From positions 1 to 25,487 of the forward strand of contig BTRG01000038.1 in NCBI GenBank assembly GCA_036986275.1: 25,487 bases of DNA, given 5' to 3'. The translations under genes and the position numbers were made by a program. Below are positions 15,325 to 23,108 of the stretch, piece after piece. The notes under the pieces are model-generated. The model saw only the letters and a program-made list of their open reading frames with translations, was not told where the DNA came from and made no database searches. This DNA is from BTRG01 sp036986275. Its GTDB lineage: Bacteria > Pseudomonadota > Gammaproteobacteria > Acidiferrobacterales > SZUA-150. Position 1 is the stretch's first letter; every line of letters starts with the position of its first letter.

Positions 15325-17088
15325 ATGACATCAAAATCCATGCTCAGGAATTTCAGCTTGTTCTCTACGCTCAAGACAACGGCCTTGATAGCGGCGATGG
15401 CAGCCCTTGTCGGGGGCTGTGCCATGACGCCGAGTAAGCCGGCGGCCCATCATGCTGTGCTGGAGCAAGAGAAACAAGATGCCGATCTGCCCAAGGTCGA
15501 GCTGACACCGGACGTATTCTACGACATCCTGCTGGGAGAATTTGCCGGCCAGCGCGGTGACCTGGAGACGGCCGTCAGCGCCTTGTCGCGGGCTGCGCGC
15601 AATACACGGGATCCGCGCCTGGCCGAGCGCGCCACCCATGCCGCGCTTTATGCCAAAGACTATGAGGCCGCTACGATCACGGCGCGCCTGTGGGTAGAGC
15701 TGCGACCCGAGAGCCTGAAGTCACGGCAAACATTGGCAACGGTGCTGTTGGAGCGTAACGAACCTCTGGAGGCGCAGGCGCACCTGGAGAAAGTCCTGCA
15801 ACTGGCCTCGGCCAATAAGGACTTCGACAGGGTGATCCTGCGCATCGCCGGTCTGCTGAGCCGGCAGAGCAACCGTCCTGCTGCTTTTGCGGTGATGGAA
15901 TCCCTGGCCTTGAAATACCCCAAGAATCCGCAGGTATTCCTGGCCCTGGCCCATCTGGGTGTGCGTGCCGGTGACCTGGAGCGCGCCCAACCCGCAATTG
16001 ATAAGGCATTGAGCCTAAAACCCGATTGGGAAGAGGCGGCACTCTACAAGGCCCGCATCCTGATTGGACGTAACGAGACTGAAGCCGTGCAGCAATTCTA
16101 CGAGGCCTTCCTGGACGAGCATGAAGGGGCCAGCAAACTGCGTCTGAATTACGCCCGCTTTCTAGTGGACCACAAGCAGTGGCAATTGGCGCATAAGCAA
16201 TTCAAGCACGTGGTGCGCGATGCCCCGGATGACGCCGAGGCCATTTTCGCCGTCGGCCTGTTGTCGGTTCAGGCCGAGCGTTACAAAGAGGCCGAGAAAT
16301 ATCTGCAAATGAACCTGAAGCTACAACCCAAGAATGATCAGGCGCGTTTGTATCTGGGACAAGTCGCCGAGAAACGAAAGAATTTTGCCAGCGCCGCCAA
16401 ATGGTATGGCCAGGTCCGGGACGCAAAACATTATTTTGAGGCCCAGACACGGCTGGGGGTCATGATGGCGCGCCAGGGTCATCTTGCTGAAGCGCGCAAA
16501 CACCTGCACGAAATTGAAACCGAAAATGAAAAGCAGAAGATGCAACTGATACTGGCCGAGGAGCAAATCCTGCGTGAAGCCAAGGCCTATCATGAAGCGT
16601 TGAAAGTGTTGAATGTGGCCATAGCCGCTTTGCCGGAACACACGGATCTTCGTTATGCACGGGCTCTGGTGGCTGAGAAGCTGGATATGATCCCGCTTTC
16701 GGAATCCGATCTTCGCACCATCCTGAAGAAAGACCCCAAGAATGTGCATGCGCTGAATGCCCTGGGTTACACCCTGGCCGATCGCACCGACAGGCTGGAA
16801 GAAGCCAAGAAACTGATCGAGAAGGCCCTGAAGCAAAAGCCGGACGATGCCTTTGTGCTGGATAGCCTGGGTTGGGTGCATTACCGCATGGGCGATTATC
16901 AAAAAGCGATCGAATTGCTTAATACTGCCTTAAGTGTGCGTAATGATGCCGAGATCTCGGCCCACCTGGGTGAGGTCTTGTGGGTCATCGGTGAGTACAG
17001 CGAGGCCCGCTCGGTGTGGGAACGGGCCCTGAGCCGCAGCCCGGAAAGTGAATCCCTGCAAGGCGTCATCAAGCGTTTTACTGAATAA
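15325..17088 (+). CDS. TPR-repeat outer-membrane lipoprotein
   Basis: A protein of 587 residues. The signal peptide ends in lipobox V-G-G-C with Cys32; Ala at +2 predicts the outer membrane. Tetratricopeptide helices fill about 60-580, clearest at AKKLIEKALKQKPDDAF followed by VLDSLGWVHYRMGDYQKAIELL. ATG 15325 is chosen over an in-frame ATG at 15340 and upstream starts because AGGA lies 11 nt before it and the n-region is normal. It occupies the position of the TPR gene next to lolB in Pseudomonas. lolB follows after 18 bp, so the two are co-transcribed and may both serve envelope assembly. No catalytic motif is seen. The exact role is not known. Confidence 0.9.
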   Translation: MTSKSMLRNFSLFSTLKTTALIAAMAALVGGCAMTPSKPAAHHAVLEQEKQDADLPKVELTPDVFYDILLGEFAGQRGDLETAVSALSRAARNTRDPRLAERATHAALYAKDYEAATITARLWVELRPESLKSRQTLATVLLERNEPLEAQAHLEKVLQLASANKDFDRVILRIAGLLSRQSNRPAAFAVMESLALKYPKNPQVFLALAHLGVRAGDLERAQPAIDKALSLKPDWEEAALYKARILIGRNETEAVQQFYEAFLDEHEGASKLRLNYARFLVDHKQWQLAHKQFKHVVRDAPDDAEAIFAVGLLSVQAERYKEAEKYLQMNLKLQPKNDQARLYLGQVAEKRKNFASAAKWYGQVRDAKHYFEAQTRLGVMMARQGHLAEARKHLHEIETENEKQKMQLILAEEQILREAKAYHEALKVLNVAIAALPEHTDLRYARALVAEKLDMIPLSESDLRTILKKDPKNVHALNALGYTLADRTDRLEEAKKLIEKALKQKPDDAFVLDSLGWVHYRMGDYQKAIELLNTALSVRNDAEISAHLGEVLWVIGEYSEARSVWERALSRSPESESLQGVIKRFTE

Positions 17089-17106
17089 GGGCTCCTGCTT
17101 TGACTT

Positions 17107-17772
17107 ATGCCACGGGCGGCGTTTACCCTGCCACCCGTGATCGCCCGTGTCCTTCTTTTAATTTCCCTTGCCCTGATTTTACCGGCCTGCACCACGGCGC
17201 CCGAATCGCTGCGCAGGCATTCCGCCTTGTGGCCCGCACGCCAACAGGCGTTGACGGGTTTACAGTCCTGGCGCCTGCAAGGCCGTCTGGCCCTGAAGTC
17301 GGAAGATGAAGGCATACAACTGGGCCTGCGCTGGCAGCGTCAGGGCCCACACCATCGCATACACCTCTTTGGTCCCCTGGGCAGCGGCCAGGCGAGACTG
17401 GAACTGAATGAGGCGGGTGCCGTGTTATGGGATGGCAAAGGTCAGCGCCATGAAGGTGAGAGTGGTCAAGAGCTGTTGTATCGTGTGACCGGCTGGCTGC
17501 TACCGGTGGATGCCCTGGTCTATTGGGTGCGCGGTCTGCCCTGGCCGGGCCTGCCGAGCTGGGCGCGCTGGGATGCCCAGGGCCGCTTGCGGGAACTGAC
17601 GCAGGATGACTGGAATGTGAGCTACCAGAAATATCAGCAGTTTCAGCAATACGAGTTGCCTACCTCGGTGCGTATCCTCCGTCAGGCCAATGACGATGTC
17701 ACCGAACTGGAAGTGCGACTGGTGGTGGATCTATGGCAGCCCAATGTTGCCATGGCAGGCAAACATGACTGA
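17107..17772 (+). CDS. lolB: Outer-membrane lipoprotein receptor LolB
   Basis: LolB accepts lipoproteins from periplasmic LolA and inserts them in the outer membrane. It has 221 residues. The signal peptide ends in L-P-A-C with acylated Cys28, then TT. The family pattern follows: WPARQQALTGLQSWRLQGRLAL, IHLFGPLGSGQARLEL, LLYRVTGWLLPVDALVYWVRG, and a C-terminal strand LEVRLVVDLWQ. The N-terminus is a little long before the hydrophobic core. The gene overlaps ispE by 8 bp, so translation is coupled; the lolB-ispE-prs order is widely conserved. Confidence 0.93.
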   Translation: MPRAAFTLPPVIARVLLLISLALILPACTTAPESLRRHSALWPARQQALTGLQSWRLQGRLALKSEDEGIQLGLRWQRQGPHHRIHLFGPLGSGQARLELNEAGAVLWDGKGQRHEGESGQELLYRVTGWLLPVDALVYWVRGLPWPGLPSWARWDAQGRLRELTQDDWNVSYQKYQQFQQYELPTSVRILRQANDDVTELEVRLVVDLWQPNVAMAGKHD

Positions 17773-18604
17773 GGGCCTGTTGCCATGGCCGGCCCCGGCC
17801 AAGATCAATCTCTTTTTGCATGTCACCGGCCGGCGCGACGATGGCTATCACCTGCTGCAGACGATGTTCCAGTTCCTGGATTTCGGTGATGTATTGCGCT
17901 TCGCTATCCGTGCAGACGGTGTTATCCACCGTGCTGAAGACCTGCCCGGTGTGGCGGAGGCAGATGATCTGTGTCTACAGGCGGCGCGGTTGTTGCAACG
18001 GCACACTGGCTGCACTCCAGGTGCGACGATTTATTTAGAAAAACATATCCCTCAGGGCGGCGGCCTGGGCGGCGGCAGTAGCAATGCGGCCACGGTACTG
18101 CTGGCCTTGAACGAGCTGTGGGAGACAGGTCTGGGCCGTGATGAACTGGCCAGGCTGGGGTTGCGGTTGGGCGCCGATGTACCGGTTTTTATTGGCGGGG
18201 CGGCGGCCTGGGCCGAGGGTGTAGGCGAGGCCCTGACTCCGGTAGAACTGGAGACGCCTTACTATGTGTTATTGGCCCCAGGGGTGTCGGTATCGACGGT
18301 ACAGATCTTTGCCGATCCTGAATTGACACGCAATAGTCCGGCCATCACAATACGCGACTTTCATGAGGGCAGGACCCGAAACGATCTGGAAGCCGTGGTA
18401 TTCAAGCATGCTCCAGGGGTCAAGCAGGCGCTCTCGTGGTTGGGTCAGTTTGGTCCGGCGCGCATGACAGGCAGTGGCAGTTGCCTGTTTTTGCCTGTAA
18501 CAGACAAGGCGCAGGCTGAACGTATTGTCAGCCAGTGCCCTGCAAGTTGGCAGTGTTGGCTAACCAGGGGAGTGAATACTCACCCTCTGGCTGGCAACGG
18601 TTAA
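17765..18604 (+). CDS. ispE: 4-diphosphocytidyl-2-C-methyl-D-erythritol kinase
   Basis: IspE phosphorylates CDP-ME in the MEP pathway of isoprenoid synthesis. It has 279 residues. The GHMP-kinase features are PAKINLFLHVTGRRDDGYH at 10-29 (with Lys13), the ATP loop PQGGGLGGGSSNAA (96-109), RLGADVPVFIGG with the catalytic Asp, and ARMTGSGSCLF near the C-terminus. ATG 17765 is inside the end of lolB; the long open frame before it is out-of-frame lolB sequence. The stop is one base before tRNA-Gln. Confidence 0.97.
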   Translation: MTEGLLPWPAPAKINLFLHVTGRRDDGYHLLQTMFQFLDFGDVLRFAIRADGVIHRAEDLPGVAEADDLCLQAARLLQRHTGCTPGATIYLEKHIPQGGGLGGGSSNAATVLLALNELWETGLGRDELARLGLRLGADVPVFIGGAAAWAEGVGEALTPVELETPYYVLLAPGVSVSTVQIFADPELTRNSPAITIRDFHEGRTRNDLEAVVFKHAPGVKQALSWLGQFGPARMTGSGSCLFLPVTDKAQAERIVSQCPASWQCWLTRGVNTHPLAGNG

Positions 18605-18605
18605 T

Positions 18606-18680
18606 TGGGGTGTCGCCAAGTGGTAAGGCACAGGGTTTTGATCCCTGCATTCCCAGGTTCGAATCCTGGCACCCCAACCA
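18606..18680 (+). tRNA. tRNA-Gln (anticodon UUG)
   Basis: A 75-nt cloverleaf. Acceptor TGGGGTG pairs with CACCCCA, discriminator A, and CCA is encoded. The anticodon stem CAGGG/CCCTG holds the loop TTTTGAT, with TTG reading CAA. The T-arm is CCAGG-TTCGAAT-CCTGG. It lies between ispE (1 bp) and prs (35 bp) with no separate promoter visible, so it is probably cut from the operon transcript. Confidence 0.98.
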
Positions 18681-18715
18681 CTTTGTAATTATTTATTAAC
18701 AACGGAAGCCCTGAC

Positions 18716-19672
18716 GTGTCTCCTGAAAATGACAATATGGTAGTGTTCTCCGGCAACGCCAATCGTGCGCTTGCCAAGAAGGTCGTTCAGCACTTGGGCC
18801 TGCCTCTGGGCAAGGCCAGTGTCGGCAGCTTCAGCGATGGCGAGGTCATGGTGGAAGTGACCGAGAGTGTCCGCGGTCGCGATGTCTTTGTCTTACAGTC
18901 CACCTGCGCGCCCAGCAATAAAAACCTGATGGAATTGCTTGTGTTAATAGACGCCCTGCGTCGTTCATCGGCCCACTCGGTGACGGCCGTTATCCCTTAT
19001 TATGGGTATGCCCGTCAGGACAGACGCCCGCGCACGGCCCGCGTCGCCATCACCGCGCGCCTGGTGGCCGACATGATTACTGTCGCCGGTACCGATCGCG
19101 TGCTGACCATGGACCTGCATGCCGACCAGATACAGGGTTTCTTTTCGATCCCGACCGATAACATCTACGCCGGCCCGGTATTGCTGGGTGATATCTGGCG
19201 TCACGAGTACCCGGACCTGCTGGTGGTCTCACCCGATGTCGGTGGCGTGGTGCGAGCCCGGGCATTGGCCAAGCAATTGGAGGCCGATCTGGCCATTATT
19301 GATAAACGCCGCCCCAAACCCAATGTCGCCAAGATCATGAACATTATTGGTGATGTGGGAGGGCGAACCTGCGTGCTGATGGACGACCTGGTGGATACGG
19401 CCGGTACGCTGTGCGAGGCGGCTGACGCGCTGAAAGAGAAGGGCGCCAAACGCGTGCTGGCCTACTGTACGCACCCGGTGTTGTCCGGTAAGGCCGTAGA
19501 CAGGATCAACAATTCGCAGCTGGACGAATTGGTCGTCACAGACACCATTCCGCTCTCGGAAGATGCCGCTGCTTGCGGTAGAATCCGCCAGCTCAGTATC
19601 GCCGAGCTGTTGGCCGAGGCCTTGCGTCGTGTCGCCACAGGGGATTCCGTCAGCTCTTTGTTTATGGATTAA
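18716..19672 (+). CDS. prs: Ribose-phosphate pyrophosphokinase (PRPP synthetase)
   Basis: Prs makes PRPP from ribose 5-phosphate and ATP for nucleotides, histidine, tryptophan and NAD. It has 318 residues. Visible are FSGNAN at the N-terminus, GSFSDGEVMVEV, the flexible ATP-site stretch YARQDRRPRTARVAI (98-112), DLHADQIQGFF with the active-site His135, and the PRPP-binding signature CVLMDDLVDTAGT (219-231). The start is GTG 18716, with GGAAG 7 nt upstream; an internal ATG at 18737 would remove seven residues and lacks a ribosome-binding site. It lies downstream of tRNA-Gln and is separated from rplY by 100 bp. Confidence 0.97.
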   Translation: MSPENDNMVVFSGNANRALAKKVVQHLGLPLGKASVGSFSDGEVMVEVTESVRGRDVFVLQSTCAPSNKNLMELLVLIDALRRSSAHSVTAVIPYYGYARQDRRPRTARVAITARLVADMITVAGTDRVLTMDLHADQIQGFFSIPTDNIYAGPVLLGDIWRHEYPDLLVVSPDVGGVVRARALAKQLEADLAIIDKRRPKPNVAKIMNIIGDVGGRTCVLMDDLVDTAGTLCEAADALKEKGAKRVLAYCTHPVLSGKAVDRINNSQLDELVVTDTIPLSEDAAACGRIRQLSIAELLAEALRRVATGDSVSSLFMD

Positions 19673-19683
19673 GCGCTACGTGA

Positions 19684-19709
19684 CAAGTGTCTTTGACCAA
19701 AGATGCTTG
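19684..19709 (+). promoter_or_regulatory. 12-bp hairpin in the prs-rplY gap, overlapping a weak promoter candidate
   Basis: CAAGTGTCTTTG and CAAAGATGCTTG can pair over 12 positions, with two adjacent G-U wobbles and a tiny loop. No T-run follows, so it is not a standard terminator. TTGACC (19693-19698) with TAATGT 16 nt later could be a weak promoter for rplY-pth-ychF overlapping the same bases. Confidence 0.4.
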
Positions 19710-19772
19710 CTACGTAATGTTGAATACCGAGCCTGGTCGCGGGCGAGGTTAAATTAGTTATTGAGGACTATC

Positions 19773-20438
19773 ATGAGTACACAATTTGAAATAACCGCCG
19801 AAACGCGTGAAGGCAAGGGCACGGGTGCGAGCCGCCGCCTGCGTCACGCCGGCAAAGTGCCTGCCATTATTTATGGCGGCGACAAAGACCCGCAAATGGT
19901 CAGCTTTAAGCATGACGCTATTTACCACATGCTCGAGGTGGAGGCCTTCCATACCTCCATCCTGACCATCAAACACGGCAAAGGCACCGAGCAGGCCATT
20001 CTGCGCGATGTACATATGCATCCTTACCAGCAATGGGTCATGCATCTGGATTTGCAGCGTATTAACGTCGCCGAGAAGATTCATATGTCCGTGCCTGTGC
20101 ATTGCACCGGTGAAGAGTTGACTCCCGGTGTAAAATTAGAGGGCGGCATCGTCTCCCACCTCATTACCGAAATCGATATTTCCTGCTTGCCGGCTAATCT
20201 GCCGGAATATCTGGCGGTGGATATATCCGCTTTACACCTTGGCGACTCCGTACACATATCGGATATCCCTCTGCCGGAAGGCGTGGAGATCACCACGTTT
20301 GCGCATGGTGGTGATGACCTGGCCGTGGCTTCCATCGTGACTGTTCGTGGCAGCATAGAAGAGGAGGAGACTACCGAGGAAGGTGGGGAAGAAGGCGCCG
20401 AGGAAGGTGGGGAAGAAGGCGCCACCGAGGGCGAATAA
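19773..20438 (+). CDS. rplY: Large ribosomal subunit protein bL25 (CTC/TL5 form)
   Basis: It binds 5S rRNA in the 50S subunit. It has 221 residues: an N-terminal L25 domain (about 1-92, with RREGKGTGASRRLRHAGKVPAIIYGG-like features and LRDVHMHPYQQWVMHLDLQRI), a C-terminal TL5 beta domain (about 93-190), then a very acidic Glu/Gly tail. This long form is typical of most bacteria outside the enterics. ATG 19773 has GAGGA 5-9 nt upstream. The tail contains an exact 24-bp tandem duplication. It is followed by pth after 25 bp, the usual partner. Confidence 0.96.
   Translation: MSTQFEITAETREGKGTGASRRLRHAGKVPAIIYGGDKDPQMVSFKHDAIYHMLEVEAFHTSILTIKHGKGTEQAILRDVHMHPYQQWVMHLDLQRINVAEKIHMSVPVHCTGEELTPGVKLEGGIVSHLITEIDISCLPANLPEYLAVDISALHLGDSVHISDIPLPEGVEITTFAHGGDDLAVASIVTVRGSIEEEETTEEGGEEGAEEGGEEGATEGE
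20376..20423 (+). repeat. Exact 24-bp tandem duplication in the rplY tail
   Basis: Two identical 24-bp units, 20376-20399 and 20400-20423, each encode E-E-G-G-E-E-G-A. The repeat keeps the frame, so changes in copy number lengthen or shorten the acidic C-terminal tail by eight residues without truncating the protein. Confidence 0.9.
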
Positions 20439-20463
20439 TCAGTCAGCCTGCACGGAGACACCC

Positions 20464-21054
20464 TTGTCTGAAGGCATACAACTGATTGCGGGTCTGGGGA
20501 ATCCCGGCCCGCAATACTCGGAAACCCGGCACAATGCCGGGTTCCGTTTTATGGATGCCTTGCTGCACCATTGTGGAAGTCAATTAAGGGCCGAGAGCCG
20601 TTTCGATGGCGAGGTCGGCAAGGCCCGTATTGCCAATCGCGATGTCTGGCTGATCAGGCCCACTACCTTCATGAACCTCAGTGGCGATGGTGTGGGCAAG
20701 CTGGCGCGCTTTTATAAGGTCGCCCCGGAAAACATCCTGGTGGTACATGATGAGCTGGACCTGCCCCCCGGCGCCGTGCGCCTGAAAATCGGTGGCGGTC
20801 ATGGCGGTCACAATGGTCTGCGCGACATTGTCCCCAAACTCGGCTCCAAGGACTTTATCCGCCTGCGTGTCGGCATCGGCCATCCCGGCTCGGCATCACA
20901 GGTTACGTCTTACGTCCTGAAGAAGGCGCCCCCGGCCGAGCAGCGCCTGGTGGAAGATGCGATTGATGCGGCCATCGCCGAGATAGACGACATTGTGTGC
21001 GGAGATTATCAGCCGGTGATGAACAGGCTGCATACGCATACCGTGCACAGTTAA
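20464..21054 (+). CDS. pth: Peptidyl-tRNA hydrolase
   Basis: Pth recycles peptidyl-tRNAs dropped from ribosomes by cleaving the ester bond. It has 196 residues from TTG 20464, which has GGAGA 5 nt upstream. An ATG-initiated longer frame begins inside the acidic tail of rplY and is unlikely. Family residues are present: GLGNPGPQYSETRHNAGF with catalytic His23, FMNLSG with Asn71, HDELD with Asp96, and GGGHGGHNGLRDI. It lies between rplY and ychF (12 bp), the standard order. Confidence 0.96.
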   Translation: MSEGIQLIAGLGNPGPQYSETRHNAGFRFMDALLHHCGSQLRAESRFDGEVGKARIANRDVWLIRPTTFMNLSGDGVGKLARFYKVAPENILVVHDELDLPPGAVRLKIGGGHGGHNGLRDIVPKLGSKDFIRLRVGIGHPGSASQVTSYVLKKAPPAEQRLVEDAIDAAIAEIDDIVCGDYQPVMNRLHTHTVHS

Positions 21055-21066
21055 TCAGGAACAGTC

Positions 21067-22158
21067 ATGGGTATTCAATGCGGAATCGTCGGTCTGCCCA
21101 ATGTCGGCAAGTCCACCTTGTTTAATGCGCTGACGCAATCAGGCATACAGGCCGAGAACTATCCTTTTTGTACTATCGACCCCAATGTCGGCGTGGTCGA
21201 AGTGCCGGATGCGCGATTGAAGAAGATCGCCGACATCGCCCAGTCCGCCAAGGTCATCCCGGCGGTTATGGAGTTTGTCGATATCGCCGGCCTGGTGGAA
21301 GGGGCCTCCAAGGGTGAAGGTCTGGGGAACAAGTTCCTTGCCAACATACGCGAGACCGATGCCATCGCCCATGTTGTGCGCTGCTTCGAAGACGAGAACA
21401 TTCAGCATGTCACCAGCCGCATCGACCCCAGGTCCGACATCGAAGTCATCAATACCGAGCTGGCGCTGGCCGATCTCGATACCGTCACCCGTGCCCATGA
21501 CAAGGCCGTGAAGAACGCCAAGTCCGGCGACAAGGAACAGATCAAGCTGTGCGATTTATTGGCACGTATCCAGACCCACCTGGATGAGGGCGGCCAGGTG
21601 CGCACCATGGCGTTTGATGAAGACGAGCAGGAGCAGCTCAGGCAGTTGTTCCTGCTGACTTCCAAGCCGGTGATGTATATCGCCAACGTGGCCGAGGACG
21701 GTTTTGAAAACAATCCCCACCTGGATGCCGTGCGCGCCCTGGCCAGTCAGGAGGGTGCCCTGGTGGTGCCGATCAGTGCCGCCATCGAGGCCGAGCTGGT
21801 GGAAATGGACGCCGAAGACAGGCAGGAATTTCTTGTAGAGATGGGGTTGGAGGAACCGGGCCTGAATCGTGTCATCCGTGCCGGCTATGAATTGCTGGAT
21901 CTACAGACGTATTTTACCGCCGGGCCCAAGGAGGCCCGCGCCTGGACCACACGAATCGGCGCCACCGCACCGCAGGCTGCCGGTGTCATACACACTGACT
22001 TCGAGCGCGGCTTCATACGCGCCGAGGTCATAGGCTATGAGGACTTTATCGCCCACAACGGCGAACATGGCGCCAGGGAGGCCGGCAAGCTGCGCTCCGA
22101 AGGCAAGGAATACGTGGTCAAGGATGGTGATGTCATCCATTTCCGGTTTAACGTTTAA
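21067..22158 (+). CDS. ychF: Redox-regulated ATPase YchF (Obg-like)
   Basis: A ribosome-associated P-loop protein of the TRAFAC/Obg class that prefers ATP over GTP. It has 363 residues, the universal size. Motifs: G1 GLPNVGKST (9-17), VDIAGLVEGASKGEGLGNKFL (71-91), and NVAE (207-210) in place of the NKxD guanine-specificity motif, which explains the ATP preference. The C-terminal TGS domain contains LQTYFTAGPKEARAWT, GFIRAEV and GDVIHFRFNV. AGGA lies 6 nt before ATG 21067. It is the last gene of the core block. Confidence 0.98.
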   Translation: MGIQCGIVGLPNVGKSTLFNALTQSGIQAENYPFCTIDPNVGVVEVPDARLKKIADIAQSAKVIPAVMEFVDIAGLVEGASKGEGLGNKFLANIRETDAIAHVVRCFEDENIQHVTSRIDPRSDIEVINTELALADLDTVTRAHDKAVKNAKSGDKEQIKLCDLLARIQTHLDEGGQVRTMAFDEDEQEQLRQLFLLTSKPVMYIANVAEDGFENNPHLDAVRALASQEGALVVPISAAIEAELVEMDAEDRQEFLVEMGLEEPGLNRVIRAGYELLDLQTYFTAGPKEARAWTTRIGATAPQAAGVIHTDFERGFIRAEVIGYEDFIAHNGEHGAREAGKLRSEGKEYVVKDGDVIHFRFNV

Positions 22159-22264
22159 AGTCCACGATAGGGGATCAGTAACCCCTTCGCCTTTATAGGC
22201 CGTACAGACAATGTTGATATCGACTCAGGCGTCGTGACGGTTTCGCACAGGTTTTAACGCTGGG

Positions 22265-22302
22265 TTCCTTCTCCCTTAGGGAGAAGGGCAGGATGAGGGG
22301 GT
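22265..22302 (+). repeat. REP-like hairpin repeat, copy 3
   Basis: CCTTCTCCC-TTA-GGGAGAAGG is a perfect 9-bp stem with a 3-nt loop, followed by GCAGGATGAGGGGG. It has the same layout as the copies at 6223 and 6592 (stem then G-rich tail) but is a distinct subvariant (CTTCTCCC rather than CTCTCCC). It lies in the ychF-tRNA-Met gap. Confidence 0.75.
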
Positions 22303-22361
22303 CGTAAGATCACAGGGATTGCTCCAAGTGATTGATTGAAAAGGCCATAACCGGCCTTATC

Positions 22362-22390
22362 TTGACAAGCGGGAGGTCAGCACCCAAAAT
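22362..22390 (+). promoter_or_regulatory. Promoter of tRNA-Met with GC-rich discriminator
   Basis: TTGACA (22362-22367, perfect -35), a 17-nt spacer and CAAAAT (22385-22390, four of six -10 matches). A very GC-rich segment follows (CCGCCTCCCCCGGCCC), as in stable-RNA promoters under stringent control. The start would be near 22397, giving a leader of about 40 nt. Confidence 0.65.
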
Positions 22391-22436
22391 CCGCCTCCCC
22401 CGGCCCTGCCATCTCGGCGGGCCCGGAAGAAACAAT

Positions 22437-22513
22437 GGCTACGTAGCTCAGTCGGTTAGAGCACAGCATTCATAATGCTGGGGTCGCTGGTTCAAGTCCA
22501 GCCGTAGCTACCA
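22437..22513 (+). tRNA. Elongator tRNA-Met (anticodon CAU)
   Basis: A 77-nt cloverleaf. The anticodon stem CAGCA/TGCTG holds TTCATAA; the T-arm is CTGG-TTCAAGT-CCAG; the discriminator is A and CCA is encoded. The sequence resembles the elongator tRNA-Met of E. coli, not the initiator or the tRNA-Ile with a CAU anticodon. The first acceptor pair is G1-U72 rather than G1-C72. It marks the border between core genes and the accessory region. Confidence 0.96.
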
Positions 22514-22530
22514 TATTTCATTTCATATCA

Positions 22531-22571
22531 ATGGCTTACAAGCGTATTCGTTTGTGAGCCATTTTCTTTTT
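22531..22571 (+). terminator. Rho-independent terminator of tRNA-Met
   Basis: ATGGCTTACAAGCG and CGTTTGTGAGCCAT form a 14-bp stem with two G-U wobbles and loop TATT, followed by TTTCTTTTT. It begins 17 bp after the tRNA CCA end. Confidence 0.85.
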
Positions 22572-22686
22572 GGCAACACGGAAACTACACAGTGTTTGAA
22601 TATCGCTAACAATGTCAAATGGCACAGTGCGAAGTTGGTTAGATATATCGATCGATGAGTCCTTTGATCAAGGGGCCAGAGTAGTT

Positions 22687-22706
22687 GAAAGGTAAAGTTA
22701 CCTTTC
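22687..22706. repeat. Perfect 9-bp inverted repeat
   Basis: GAAAGGTAA and TTACCTTTC are separated by two bases. It lies just left of repeat copy A and has no equivalent next to copy C. No T-run follows. It could be an operator-like site or part of a folded recombination site. Confidence 0.6.
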
Positions 22707-22843
22707 GATTCCAATCCAAGTACATTGATCCTTGATCTATTCTCGATTCCATGAGAATAGAGGCTTATTGAAAAGCATTTTTTTAGTGAGAACATTTGGC
22801 GGCATATCACAATATTGGTGCCAGCCGAATAATCATCTGTTAG
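22702..22843 (+). repeat. About 140-bp repeat, copy A
   Basis: It begins CTTTCGATT and ends CTGTTAG. It is highly similar over its whole length to bases 25131-25267, including an internal hairpin around GATTCCAT. The last 41 bp (22803-22843) are shared almost exactly with copies B and C. DUF4160 starts 28 nt after its end. Confidence 0.85.
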
Positions 22844-22871
22844 GCTGAAAAAAAAGAAGGAAACTGTATAG

Positions 22872-23108
22872 ATGCCTACAATATTTAGAATCGGTCCTTT
22901 TCGCTTCTTTTTCTATGCTGGCGATAGGGATGAGCCACATCATGTTCATATCGAGCGTGATGACAAAATTGCAAAATTCTGGCTTGGCCCAATTAGGTTG
23001 CAACATAGCGGTGGATTTAGCCGGAAAGAGATAAGGCAAGTCCACGGTATTATTGAAGAACACCACTCAGAACTATTGGAGGCTTGGAATGACTATTTTG
23101 GCAACTAA
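22872..23108 (+). CDS. DUF4160 domain protein
   Basis: 78 residues covering the full family pattern: MPTIFRIGPFRFFFY, DEPHHVHIERDD, AKFWLGPIRL, and GFSRKEIRQVHGIIEEHHSELLEAWNDYFG. The paired histidines in HHVHIE are conserved, and a nuclease or metal-binding role has been guessed for such small proteins but is not established. AAGGAAA lies about 9 nt before the ATG. The next gene (DUF2442) overlaps by 20 bp, the usual pairing, which resembles a toxin-antitoxin layout. The pair forms one cassette-like unit that begins at GTTAGGC (22839). Confidence 0.93.
   Translation: MPTIFRIGPFRFFFYAGDRDEPHHVHIERDDKIAKFWLGPIRLQHSGGFSRKEIRQVHGIIEEHHSELLEAWNDYFGN

Larger units (their letters stand above)
22604..22845 (+). 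other. attC-like region A (cassette boundary), otherwise non-coding
   Basis: It starts with CGCTAAC and ends with GTTAGGC (22839-22845), resembling the outer boxes of an integron attC site. TGGCAC (22620-22625) is complementary to GTGCCA (22818-22823), so the single strand can fold with the ends paired. At about 240 bp it is longer than known attC sites. It contains a perfect 9-bp inverted repeat (22687-22706) and a 9-bp hairpin (22736-22761). The stretch 22572-22871 shows no credible gene; a 95-codon minus-strand frame looks spurious. Confidence 0.5.

Noticed and set aside
22523..22810. 95-codon minus-strand frame beyond tRNA-Met
   Set aside because: It covers the terminator and repeat copy A. 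The homologous copy C does not preserve the frame, so it is not a conserved protein.
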